Assembly: GCF_030518795.1 (NCBI RefSeq)
Contig: NZ_CP130427.1
Span: forward strand, 5,766,001-5,830,000
DNA: 64,000 nt
Reading direction: 5' to 3'
From: Micromonospora sp. NBRC 110009
GTDB taxonomy: Bacteria; Actinomycetota; Actinomycetes; Mycobacteriales; Micromonosporaceae
This document shows positions 1-9,105 of this stretch, piece after piece. Every line of letters begins with the position of its first letter. The stretch's first letter is position 1. Both the position numbers and the translations under genes were made by a program. The notes beneath the pieces were generated by a model. That model saw only the letters and a program-made list of their open reading frames with translations. It was not told the origin of the DNA and did not search any database.

Positions 1-284
1 TCGGCCACCTGGTCGGGGTCGAACGACGGCCGGAGCACGTCGTTCATCCCGGCCACCACGGTCGCCAGGTCGGGGGCCAGCGCCAGGGCCGCCGGCAGCT
101 GCTCGGCCCGGATCCGCCCGGTGGTCCGGCCTCGGATGGCCAGGTTCGCGTACTCCAGGCCGCCCTGCGCCCGCGCCACGGCCAGGGCGAACCGGTCCGC
201 CCAGCCCCGGTAGCCGCCGGCACCGTCCGGGTCGTCCAGCCCCTCCGTGGTGCTGTCGCCGATCGCCACGTACCGCCGCCACAT
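1..284 (-). CDS. SGNH/GDSL hydrolase, N-terminal part only (cut by window edge)
   Basis: The reading frame begins at ATG 284 (a GTG lies one codon upstream at 287) and stays open to base 1, so only about 94 N-terminal residues are visible. They carry the block I signature AIGDST with the nucleophilic Ser near residue 11 and a later GMNDVLRP, the block III Asn motif of SGNH hydrolases. Members are esterases or lipases; the substrate cannot be told. No signal peptide is seen, so a cytoplasmic enzyme is likely. It lies about 90 bp downstream of the CorA gene on the same strand and may be co-transcribed with it. Confidence 0.85.
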   Translation of the reverse strand, partial: MWRRYVAIGDSTTEGLDDPDGAGGYRGWADRFALAVARAQGGLEYANLAIRGRTTGRIRAEQLPAALALAPDLATVVAGMNDVLRPSFDPDQVA

Positions 285-379
285 CACGCCCGCCAGCCTA
301 CGAGCCGCCCCCCACCGCCCGGACGCGGGACACGGCGGAGCCGAACCGCTCAGCCGATCCCGACCAGCCCGCTACCGGC

Positions 380-1492
380 CTACAGCCAGCCGGACCGGCG
401 GAACAGCCGGTGCAGGGTCACCGCGGCCGCGGCCATCAGCAGCAGCGCCCCCGCGTAGCCGTACCGCCAGCCGAGCTCCGGCATGTGGGCGAAGTTCATG
501 CCGTAGATCCCGGCCACCGCGGTCTGGGTGGCCGCGATCGCCGCCCACGCGGCGATCTTGCGCATGTCGTTGTTCTGCTCGACGGCGAGCTGCGCCAGCC
601 GGGACTGCAGGATCGAGTTGAGCAGGTCGTCGTACGCGCCGACCCGGTCCACCGCCCGGGTCAGCCGTCCCTCCACGTCGACGAACCAGCGGTGCAGCGC
701 CGGCGGTGGCCCACCGGCCCGCTGCTCCAGCAACGCCCGCAGCGGCGCCGGCAACGGCAGCACCGCCCGCTTGAACTCCACCACTTCGCGTTTGAGCTGG
801 TAGATGTGCTGGATGTCGGCGCTACGGTCGCGGGCGAAGACGCTCTCCTCGACCCGCTCCAGATCCCGCTCCAGATGCCCGGCGACCTCCAGGTAGAGGT
901 CGACCATCCGGGCGCAGACCGCGTACCCGACCGCCCACGGCCCCTCGGCCAGCAACCCCGACCGGCGCTGGATGTCCTCCCGCACCTGGGCGAGGGCACC
1001 CGCGGCGCCGTGCCGCACGGTGATGGCGAACCGGTCCCCGAGGAAGACCAGCACGTCGCCGGTGTCGACCACCTCGGAGGTGTCGGTCAGCTCGGCGTGC
1101 TCGACGTAGCTCGCCGTCCGCAGCACCAGCAGCGTCACCTCGCCGTGCCGCTGCACGGTCGGCCGGTGCCCGTCGGCGAGGGCCTGCGCCACGCTCAGCT
1201 CGTCCAACCCGAAGGTGCGCCCGACCGCCGCCATCACCGCCGCGCCCGGCTCGTGCAGCCCCAGCCAGACGAACGACCGCCGGTTGCGGCGGGCCCGCGC
1301 GTACGCGTCGGCGTAGTGCGGCCGGCCCGGCTCCCGCCGGCCGGCCACGTAGACCGCGCAGTCCACCACCGCGTCTGGATTGGACGGGCGCGGGGTGGGC
1401 GCCGGCTCGCCGTCCAGCCGCCCCCGCAGGCGGGCGAGCAGGGTGGGGAGCAGGCGCCGGGGCCACCCGCTCCGTACCGCCGACCGGTCCAC
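380..1492 (-). CDS. corA: CorA-family divalent cation (Mg2+/Co2+) transporter
   Basis: A 370-residue protein with the CorA layout: a long soluble cytoplasmic domain, then two C-terminal membrane segments (about 310-330 and 342-360) joined by the pore-mouth signature YGMNF (GMN at about 331-333). The GMN loop is diagnostic of the CorA/Mrs2/Alr1 family, which forms homopentameric channels for Mg2+ (sometimes Co2+ or Zn2+). The start is GTG 1492, preceded at 1500-1506 by a near-perfect AAGGAGG ribosome site. The residue after MPE in the loop is Leu, as in many CorA loops. The ion is inferred from family only. Confidence 0.93.
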   Translation of the reverse strand: MDRSAVRSGWPRRLLPTLLARLRGRLDGEPAPTPRPSNPDAVVDCAVYVAGRREPGRPHYADAYARARRNRRSFVWLGLHEPGAAVMAAVGRTFGLDELSVAQALADGHRPTVQRHGEVTLLVLRTASYVEHAELTDTSEVVDTGDVLVFLGDRFAITVRHGAAGALAQVREDIQRRSGLLAEGPWAVGYAVCARMVDLYLEVAGHLERDLERVEESVFARDRSADIQHIYQLKREVVEFKRAVLPLPAPLRALLEQRAGGPPPALHRWFVDVEGRLTRAVDRVGAYDDLLNSILQSRLAQLAVEQNNDMRKIAAWAAIAATQTAVAGIYGMNFAHMPELGWRYGYAGALLLMAAAAVTLHRLFRRSGWL

Positions 1493-1566
1493 CGGGCACC
1501 TCCTTCGGCCGGGCGCTGACGGCCTACCGTACGGTGCCCGGCCGGGTCGGCGGTGTCCGGCCCGCG

Positions 1567-2214
1567 TCAGCGGGTGGCGGTGGCGAAGACGACGATGTTG
1601 TCCGGGTAGCTTCCGGTCCGCGGGTCGAACCGGCCGCCGCAGGTGATCAGGCGGAGCCGGGCCTCCGCGCCGCCGCCGTACACCCGCTCGGTGGGGAACC
1701 GCTCCTTCGGGTACGCCCCGACGCCGTCCACGGTGAACGTGGCGATCCGGCCGTCGGCGCGGGTGACCTGGACGGTGTCGCCCGGGCGGAGCCGGCCCAG
1801 CTCGAAGAAGACGGCCGGGCCGTCCTGCGTGTCGACGTGCCCCACCAGCACCGCGTTGCCCGCCTCGCCCGGGGTGGGGCCACGCCGGTACCAGCCGGCG
1901 ATCTCCGGCTGGTCCAGCGGCGGCACCTCCAGCACGCCGTTCTCGTCGGCGACCGGGACGATGTCGGCGTCGACGCCGATGCGGGGGATGGTGACCCGCG
2001 TCGGTTCGGAACGGGGGAGCGCCGGCCCGGGCGAGCCGGAGCGTTCGGCCGTCGGCGCGACCGACGCCCCCGGCTGTGGCGGTCGCGCCGAGGTGGTGCC
2101 GAGACCGGCGGCGACCAGGCCGGCCGAGACCGCGGCAGCCAGGATGACCGCGGCGACGGCCGCGACCGTGCGGGTGCGCGGCGACCGGCGCGCGGGGTTG
2201 TGCTGCGACGACAG
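1567..2214 (-). CDS. class F sortase (probable CTG start)
   Basis: Sortases are membrane-anchored cysteine transpeptidases that cleave surface proteins and attach them to the wall. The C-terminal domain has VGHVDT (catalytic His about 126), LITCGG (catalytic Cys about 192) and a following Arg (about 195), in the class F arrangement. Reading the frame upstream gives an Ala/Val-rich membrane segment and a Pro/Ser linker. No ATG, GTG or TTG occurs in frame before that segment. CTG 2214 has a strong GGAGGTGG site about 6 nt upstream and is my preferred start (215 residues). The shorter GTG at 1935 would delete the membrane anchor. The surface protein gene lies immediately upstream. Confidence 0.83.
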   Translation of the reverse strand: MSSQHNPARRSPRTRTVAAVAAVILAAAVSAGLVAAGLGTTSARPPQPGASVAPTAERSGSPGPALPRSEPTRVTIPRIGVDADIVPVADENGVLEVPPLDQPEIAGWYRRGPTPGEAGNAVLVGHVDTQDGPAVFFELGRLRPGDTVQVTRADGRIATFTVDGVGAYPKERFPTERVYGGGAEARLRLITCGGRFDPRTGSYPDNIVVFATATR

Positions 2215-2301
2215 GTCTCCACCTCCGTCCGACGTGGACGCGGTGCCCGCACCGGTCGGCCCGGTGCGGGCACCCCGCTCAGGGATGGTGTGGCGCCGCC
2301 G

Positions 2302-2790
2302 TCAGGCGAGGGTGGTGCCGCGTCGCCGTCGGCGCACCAGCACGTACGCCCCGCCCGCGACCGCGGCGGCGGCCAGCGCGCCGCCCGCGACCAGCACCCC
2401 GGTGTCCCCGTCCTGGCCACCCGCGCCGGCCTGGGCGCCGCCGATCGGGGTGACGGTGAAGGTGGCGGTGCCACCGTTGCTGCCGTTGCCGCAGGTGGTG
2501 GTGACCGTGTACGTGCCGAGGGTGAACCCGGCGGTGAAGAGTTCGGCGCTCAGCCCGCCGCCCGCGGCGGCCGTGGTCGACCGGACGTTCTCATCCCGGT
2601 TGGGCCCGGTGACGTGGAAGATCGCGTCACCGTCCTTCGGATTGCATTCGGTGGTGGTGAGGACGACCGTGCCGCCGACCGGGGTGGTGGCTGGTGAGAC
2701 GGTGGTGTCCGCGAGCGCGGCGGCCGGGAGCAGCAGGGCGCCGAGGCCCACGCCGACCGCCGCCGATCGGATTACTGTCGTTGCCTTCAT
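2302..2790 (-). CDS. exported surface protein with C-terminal membrane anchor, possible sortase partner
   Basis: A 162-residue protein. Residues 1-27 form a signal peptide with an AALA cleavage site before Asp28. The middle (about 28-120) is a Thr/Val-rich beta-sandwich-like domain with two Cys (in TTECN and TTTCG), plausibly disulphide linked. A Gly/Ala-rich membrane segment (about 131-152) is followed by RRRRR and a short tail. This is the layout of a cell-wall-sorted protein, but no LPXTG-like pentapeptide precedes the segment; the local sequence is GGQDGDTG. It sits about 90 bp upstream of the class F sortase on the same strand. Function is unknown. Confidence 0.8.
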   Translation of the reverse strand: MKATTVIRSAAVGVGLGALLLPAAALADTTVSPATTPVGGTVVLTTTECNPKDGDAIFHVTGPNRDENVRSTTAAAGGGLSAELFTAGFTLGTYTVTTTCGNGSNGGTATFTVTPIGGAQAGAGGQDGDTGVLVAGGALAAAAVAGGAYVLVRRRRRGTTLA

Positions 2791-3263
2791 CCGCGTCTTC
2801 CCTCACTTTTCGTCCGCTGACTGTGTGGGACGCCGTTCGGGTGGCCAACTCCGTGACTAGCACCGGTGTGGCCAACACTAGGAGGGTTGGGATGGTCACT
2901 AGGCGTAATTGAGAAATCTTCGTTGCCGTCACCTGTTCCCGGTCGGTGCGCAGAGGTGTGGACATGCCCGGGCAGCGCGGGCATCCGGTACCACGACGTC
3001 GTCCCGAACCGCGCGCAACGTCCGGTCCCCGCCGTGCCGGCGGCTCTGTCCGGTTCCGCCCCTTGACGCCGCGAAGCCCCACAACCGTGCCGACGTCCGC
3101 GACCCTGCCGCTCGTCGTCCGGGATGGACCGCTCGCCGCACTGGATCGACCATTCCCGGCGGCTGTGCCGCCGCTCAGGTCGCAGGGTGAACAGCGAGAA
3201 CTACAGTCGGCAGGAGCACCATCGGATAGATCGCGCCACATGTCACGGGTGAGGAGCGAGCGG
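2791..3263. promoter_or_regulatory. 473-bp divergent intergenic region between surface-protein gene and aceB
   Basis: No convincing gene is present. The region is locally AT-richer than its surroundings (about 2795-2930) and holds a direct repeat of GTGGCCAAC at 2840-2848 and 2867-2875, 27 bp apart and each followed by a CTAG-containing stretch. These could be activator or sigma-factor sites for the leftward surface-protein/sortase pair. On the aceB side, a GAGGAG ribosome site lies at 3251-3256. Promoter assignment is inference. Confidence 0.4.
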
Positions 3264-4847
<1,584 letters not shown>

Positions 4848-4878
4848 CCGACGACCGACCGCGACGCGGAGGTGGGCG

Positions 4879-6351
4879 ATGAGCACGACCACGACGGACA
4901 TCGACGCTCTCGCCGCCGCCCTGCGCGCCGCCATCGGCGCCGATCGGGTGATCAGCGACCGGCAGCGGCTGCGCACCTACGAGTGCGACGGCCTCGCGCA
5001 GTACAAGGTCGTCCCGGCCCTGGTGGCCCTGCCCGACGACGCCGCGCAGTGCGCCGCCGTGGTCCGCGCCTGCGTGGCCGCCGGCGCGCCGTTCGTCGCC
5101 CGCGGCTCCGGCACCGGGCTCTCCGGCGGGGCGCTGCCGCACGCCGCCGGCGTCCTCATCGTCACCTCCCGGATGCGGGAGATCCTGGAGATCGCCCCCG
5201 ACGACGAGCGCGCGGTGGTGCAGCCCGGCGTGATCAACCTTGCGGTCAGCCGCGCCGCCCACCCGCACGGCTACTACTACGCGCCCGACCCGTCCAGCCA
5301 GCAGATCTGCTCGATCGGCGGCAACGTGGCGGAGAACTCCGGCGGCGCGCACTGCCTGAAGTACGGCTTCACCACCCACCACGTCACCGGCCTCGAACTG
5401 GTCACCCCCGACGGCGAGCGGGTCCGGCTCGGCGGCCGCGCCCCGGACACCCCCGGCTACGACCTGCTCGGCGCGTTCGTCGGCTCCGAGGGCACCCTCG
5501 GCATCGCCACCGAGGTCACCGTCCGGCTGACCCGGCTGCCCGAGACGGTCCGCACCCTGCTCGCCGCGTTCGAGACCACCGACCAGGCCGGCGCGGCCAC
5601 CTCGGCGATCATCGCGGCCGGGGTCGTGCCGGCCGCGGTCGAGATGATGGACGCGCTCGCCATCTCCGCCGCCGAGGCGGCCGTGCACTGCGGCTATCCC
5701 GCGGGCGCCGGGGCGGTGCTCATCGTCGAGCTGGACGGCCCGGCGCCGGAGGTCGACGCCCAGTTCGCCCAGGTGGAGACGCTCTGCCGGGAGAACCGGG
5801 CGTTCGAGATCCGGATCGCCGCCGACGACGCCGAACGGGCCCTGTTCTGGAAGGGCCGCAAGTCGGCCTTCGCCGCCGTCGGCCGGATCAGCCCCGACTA
5901 CATCGTCCAGGACGGGGTGATCCCGCGGACCGCCCTGCCGGAGGTGCTGCGCCGCATCGGCGAACTCTCCGCCGAGCGCGGCATCCGGGTCGCCAACGTC
6001 TTCCACGCCGGCGACGGCAACCTGCACCCCCTGGTCCTCTTCGACGCCGCCGCCGAGGGGCAGGCCGAACGCGCCGAGGAGGTCTCCGGCGCGATCCTCG
6101 ACCTCTGCGTCCGCCACGGCGGCTCGATCACCGGAGAGCACGGCGTCGGCGTCGACAAGGCGAAGTACCTGCCGCGGATGTTCACCGACGACGACCTGGA
6201 CACCATGCACCTGCTCCGCTGCGCGTTCGACCCGGACGGGCTGGCCAACCCGGGCAAGGTCTTCCCCACACCCCGGCTCTGCGGGGAGATCCCCGGCCGG
6301 CGCAGCGGGGTCCACCCGGCCCAGGCGGCCGGCCTGGCGGAGGTGTTCTGA
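4879..6351 (+). CDS. glcD: glycolate oxidase FAD subunit GlcD
   Basis: A 490-residue FAD-linked oxidase with an N-terminal PCMH-type FAD domain (ARGSGTGLSGGALP near residues 74-87 and GGNVAENSGGAHC near 150) and a C-terminal cap ending in HAGDGNLHPL. GlcD, with GlcE and GlcF, oxidises glycolate to glyoxylate and passes electrons to the quinone pool. The gene starts 31 bp after aceB with a GGAGGTG site just before the ATG. Its TGA overlaps the glcE ATG. D-lactate dehydrogenase is the main alternative, but the GlcD-GlcE-GlcF order plus malate synthase favours glycolate. Confidence 0.93.
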   Translation: MSTTTTDIDALAAALRAAIGADRVISDRQRLRTYECDGLAQYKVVPALVALPDDAAQCAAVVRACVAAGAPFVARGSGTGLSGGALPHAAGVLIVTSRMREILEIAPDDERAVVQPGVINLAVSRAAHPHGYYYAPDPSSQQICSIGGNVAENSGGAHCLKYGFTTHHVTGLELVTPDGERVRLGGRAPDTPGYDLLGAFVGSEGTLGIATEVTVRLTRLPETVRTLLAAFETTDQAGAATSAIIAAGVVPAAVEMMDALAISAAEAAVHCGYPAGAGAVLIVELDGPAPEVDAQFAQVETLCRENRAFEIRIAADDAERALFWKGRKSAFAAVGRISPDYIVQDGVIPRTALPEVLRRIGELSAERGIRVANVFHAGDGNLHPLVLFDAAAEGQAERAEEVSGAILDLCVRHGGSITGEHGVGVDKAKYLPRMFTDDDLDTMHLLRCAFDPDGLANPGKVFPTPRLCGEIPGRRSGVHPAQAAGLAEVF

Positions 6352-7616
6352 TGCCCGCCGACCGCACCCTCGACCGGCTCCGGGCGGCGTGCCCCGCCAC
6401 CGGTGACGCCGAGCCGGTCCGGGCGGCGGGGGAGCGCGACGGGATCGCCGGGGTGCCCGCCCGCTACGTGGCCACGCCCGTCGACACCGCCCAGGCCGCC
6501 GCCGTGCTGCGCGCGGCCGCCGACCTCGACCTGGCGGTGACCGTCCGGGGCGGCGGCACCAGACAGGACTGGGGGAGCCCACCCCGCCGCCTCGACCTGG
6601 TCCTCGACACCACCGCCCTGGCCGGGGTGGTTGAGCACGCCGCCGGGGACCTGATCACCGTGGTCCGGGCCGGCACCCGGCTGGACCACCTCGCCGCCAC
6701 CCTGGCGGGTGCCCGGCAGCAGCTCGCCCTCGACGCGCCGCTGCCGGGCGGCACCGTCGGCGGGGCCGTCGCCACCAACACCGCCGGACCCCGCCGGATG
6801 CTCTACGGCACCCCGCGCGACCTGCTCATCGGGATCACCCTGGTGCGCGCCGACGGCGTGGTCGCGCACGCCGGCGGCAAGGTGGTCAAGAACGTCGCCG
6901 GCTACGACCTGGCCAAGCTCGTCGCCGGGGCGTACGGCACGTTGGGCCTGATCACCGAGGCGGCGTTCCGGCTGCACCCGCTCCCGGCCGCGGTCGGGTA
7001 CGTCACCCGGCCGGTCGCCGACGCCGTCGAGGCCGCCCGGCTCGCCGCCACCGTCCGCGCGGCGCAGCTCGTGCCCGCCGCGCTGGAGGTGGACGCCCCG
7101 CCCGACGGCCCGGCCACGGTCACCGTGCTGGTCGAGGGCACCCCGGCCGGGGTGGCCGCCCGGGCCGACACCGCCCGCCGGCTGCTCGGCGCCGCCGCCA
7201 CCGTCACCGAGCAGCCGCCGGAGGGCTGGGCCCGGCCACCGTGGCGCGCCGGCGACACCGGGCTGAAGCTGACCGCCGCGCTCTCCGGCGTACCCCGGCT
7301 GCTGGCCGACGCCCGCGCAGCGGCCGAGCGGCACGGGCTGCCGCTGGCCCTGCGCGGCTCGGCCGGCGTCGGCGTCCTCTACGCCGGGCTGCCCGGCACG
7401 GCCGACCCGGACCGGGTCGCCGGCCTGGTCGCCGCGGTACGCGCGGCGACCACCGCCGTCGCCGGGCACACCGTGGTCCTCACCGCGCCCCCCGCCGTGC
7501 GCGACCGGGTCGACCTGTGGGGGCCGGTCGACGGCCTGACGCTGATGCGCCGGGTCAAGCAGCGCTTCGATCCGGACGCCCGGCTGGCGCCCGGCCGGTT
7601 CGTGGGAGGGATCTGA
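6351..7616 (+). CDS. glcE: glycolate oxidase FAD-binding subunit GlcE
   Basis: A 421-residue FAD-binding PCMH protein, shorter than GlcD and lacking its Fe-S-interacting cap, as expected for GlcE. Visible motifs are TVRGGGTRQDWG (about 62-73), PGGTVGGAVATNTAGPRR (about 131-148) and GGKVVKNVAGYDLAKL (about 170-185). ATG 6351 overlaps the glcD stop by one base (TGATG), so the two are likely translationally coupled. The stop is immediately followed by the glcF ATG. It works as a subunit of the glycolate oxidase complex. Confidence 0.92.
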   Translation: MPADRTLDRLRAACPATGDAEPVRAAGERDGIAGVPARYVATPVDTAQAAAVLRAAADLDLAVTVRGGGTRQDWGSPPRRLDLVLDTTALAGVVEHAAGDLITVVRAGTRLDHLAATLAGARQQLALDAPLPGGTVGGAVATNTAGPRRMLYGTPRDLLIGITLVRADGVVAHAGGKVVKNVAGYDLAKLVAGAYGTLGLITEAAFRLHPLPAAVGYVTRPVADAVEAARLAATVRAAQLVPAALEVDAPPDGPATVTVLVEGTPAGVAARADTARRLLGAAATVTEQPPEGWARPPWRAGDTGLKLTAALSGVPRLLADARAAAERHGLPLALRGSAGVGVLYAGLPGTADPDRVAGLVAAVRAATTAVAGHTVVLTAPPAVRDRVDLWGPVDGLTLMRRVKQRFDPDARLAPGRFVGGI

Positions 7617-9038
7617 ATGAGCATCCCCCAGCAGCCCGGACGCACCCCGATCACCTCGCCCGGCGGCACCCGCCCGGCCAGCGGACCCGTCGACGCGCTC
7701 GCCGCGGCCGCCCGCACCCCCGGCGACGCCGCCTTCGACGCGCACCACCCGCCCGCCGCCGAGCTGATCGCCGACTGCGTGCACTGCGGTTTCTGCCTGC
7801 CCACCTGCCCCACCTACGTGCTGTGGGGCGAGGAGATGGACTCGCCGCGCGGGCGGATCTACCTGATGAAGGAGGGCCTGGAGGGCGAGCCGCTCACCGA
7901 CTCGATGGCCACCCACTTCGACCGCTGCCTCGGCTGCATGTCCTGCGTGACCGCCTGCCCCTCCGGGGTGCGCTACGACCGGCTCATCGAGGACACCCGG
8001 CAGCAGGTGGAACGCCGGCACACCCGGGGCCGCCGCGACCGGGCGCTGCGCGGGGCGATCTTCGGCCTCTTCCCGTACCCGAGGCGGCTGCGGCTGCTGC
8101 GCGGGCCGCTGCGTGCGTACCGGGCGACCGGGCTGCGCCGGCTGGTCCGCCGCAGCGGGCTGCTGACCCGGCTGGCGCCCACCCTCGCGGCGCTGGAGTC
8201 CCTGGCCCCGCCGCTGGGCCGGCCGCCCCGCCTGCCCGCCCGGCTGCCCCCCGTGGGGGCCCGCCGGGCCGTGGTCGGCATGCTGACCGGCTGCGTGCAG
8301 AGCGCGTTCTTCCCCGAGGTCAACGCCGCCACCGCCCGGGTGCTCGCCGCCGAGGGCTGCGAGGTGCTGATCCTGCCCGACCGGCAGGGCTGCTGCGGCG
8401 CGCTGAGCGTGCACAACGGACGCGACGAGGAGGCCCGCCGGTTCGCCCGGCGACTGCTCGACACCTTCGCCGCCGCCGGCGTCGACTTCTTCGTGGTCAA
8501 CGCGGCCGGCTGCGGCTCCACCCTGAAGGAGTACGGCGACCTGCTCCGCGACGACCCCCGCTACGCCACCCTGGCCGCCGACTTCGCCGCCCGGGTGCGC
8601 GACCTGTCCGAGCTCCTCGACGAGCTGGGCCCGGTCGCGCCCCGCCACCCGCTGCCGGTGACGGTCGCCTACCACGACGCCTGTCACCTCGGCCACGCCC
8701 AGGGCGTCCGCACTCAACCCCGCCGGCTGCTGCGCGACATCCCCGCGCTGGAGCTGCGGGAGATCGCCGACCCGGAGCTGTGCTGCGGGTCGGCGGGCAT
8801 CTGGAACATCCTCCACCCCGGGCCGGCCGCCGAACTCGGCGACCGCAAGGCCCGCACCGTACTGGCCACCGGGGCGCGGCTGCTCGTCACCGCCAACCCC
8901 GGTTGCCTCATGCAGGTCGCCGCCTCGGTGACCCGCGCCGGCGGCCACATCGCGCTGGCTCACACCGCCCAGGTCCTCGACGCCTCCATCCACCGGCGGG
9001 ACGTCGAGGAGTTGCTGAAAGGAAGGGCCCCTTCTTAA
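7617..9038 (+). CDS. glcF: glycolate oxidase iron-sulfur subunit GlcF
   Basis: A 473-residue protein with two ferredoxin-type 4Fe-4S motifs, CVHCGFCLPTCP (from about residue 54) and CLGCMSCVTACP (about 104), followed by two CCG domains (CCGALSVHN and CCGSAGIWN). This is the GlcF/heterodisulfide-reductase-like electron-transfer layout. It abuts glcE with no gap. The last residues (KGRAPS) and the TAA stop lie inside an intergenic repeat element (9018-9072), so the native C-terminus appears to have been replaced or extended by that insertion. Confidence 0.94.
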   Translation: MSIPQQPGRTPITSPGGTRPASGPVDALAAAARTPGDAAFDAHHPPAAELIADCVHCGFCLPTCPTYVLWGEEMDSPRGRIYLMKEGLEGEPLTDSMATHFDRCLGCMSCVTACPSGVRYDRLIEDTRQQVERRHTRGRRDRALRGAIFGLFPYPRRLRLLRGPLRAYRATGLRRLVRRSGLLTRLAPTLAALESLAPPLGRPPRLPARLPPVGARRAVVGMLTGCVQSAFFPEVNAATARVLAAEGCEVLILPDRQGCCGALSVHNGRDEEARRFARRLLDTFAAAGVDFFVVNAAGCGSTLKEYGDLLRDDPRYATLAADFAARVRDLSELLDELGPVAPRHPLPVTVAYHDACHLGHAQGVRTQPRRLLRDIPALELREIADPELCCGSAGIWNILHPGPAAELGDRKARTVLATGARLLVTANPGCLMQVAASVTRAGGHIALAHTAQVLDASIHRRDVEELLKGRAPS

Positions 9039-9072
9039 CGCATTCGGTAGAGGAGGGGTCCCCTCTTAACGC
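9018..9072. repeat. paired GGGCCC/GGTCCC-centred repeat element overlapping the glcF stop
   Basis: Two similar units lie in the same orientation. Unit one (9018-9041) runs AAAGGAAGGGCCCCTTCTTAAC and unit two (9051-9072) runs AGGAGGGGTCCCCTCTTAAC, separated by about nine bases containing CGGTAG. Each unit is internally near-palindromic around its GGGCCC or GGTCCC core and ends in TTAACGC. I recall very similar elements scattered between genes in Micromonospora and Salinispora genomes, so this is probably a REP-like or small transposable repeat. It lies in the glcF-permease gap and may form a weak attenuating structure. Confidence 0.75.
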
Positions 9073-9105
9073 CTTCCACCCGTCCCAGAAGCGTTGAGGT
9101 GATCC

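Noticed and set aside
2430..2470. LPXTG sorting motif in the surface protein
   Set aside because: Read through the C-terminal 40 residues; none fits LPXTG or close variants.
2946..3263. N-terminal extension of the malate synthase frame to 2946
   Set aside because: The extension is Pro/Arg-rich, unlike the family, and a good ribosome site sits just before ATG 3264.
4872..6350. Very long frame running through glcD in another phase into glcE
   Set aside because: Its glcD-phase part is an Arg/Pro-rich shadow; only the glcE portion from 6351 matches a protein family.
5898..8993. 1031-residue reverse frame opposite glcD/glcE/glcF
   Set aside because: Composition is Gly/Ala/Val/Gln-rich shadow of GC-rich coding DNA; the opposite strand encodes three clear families.
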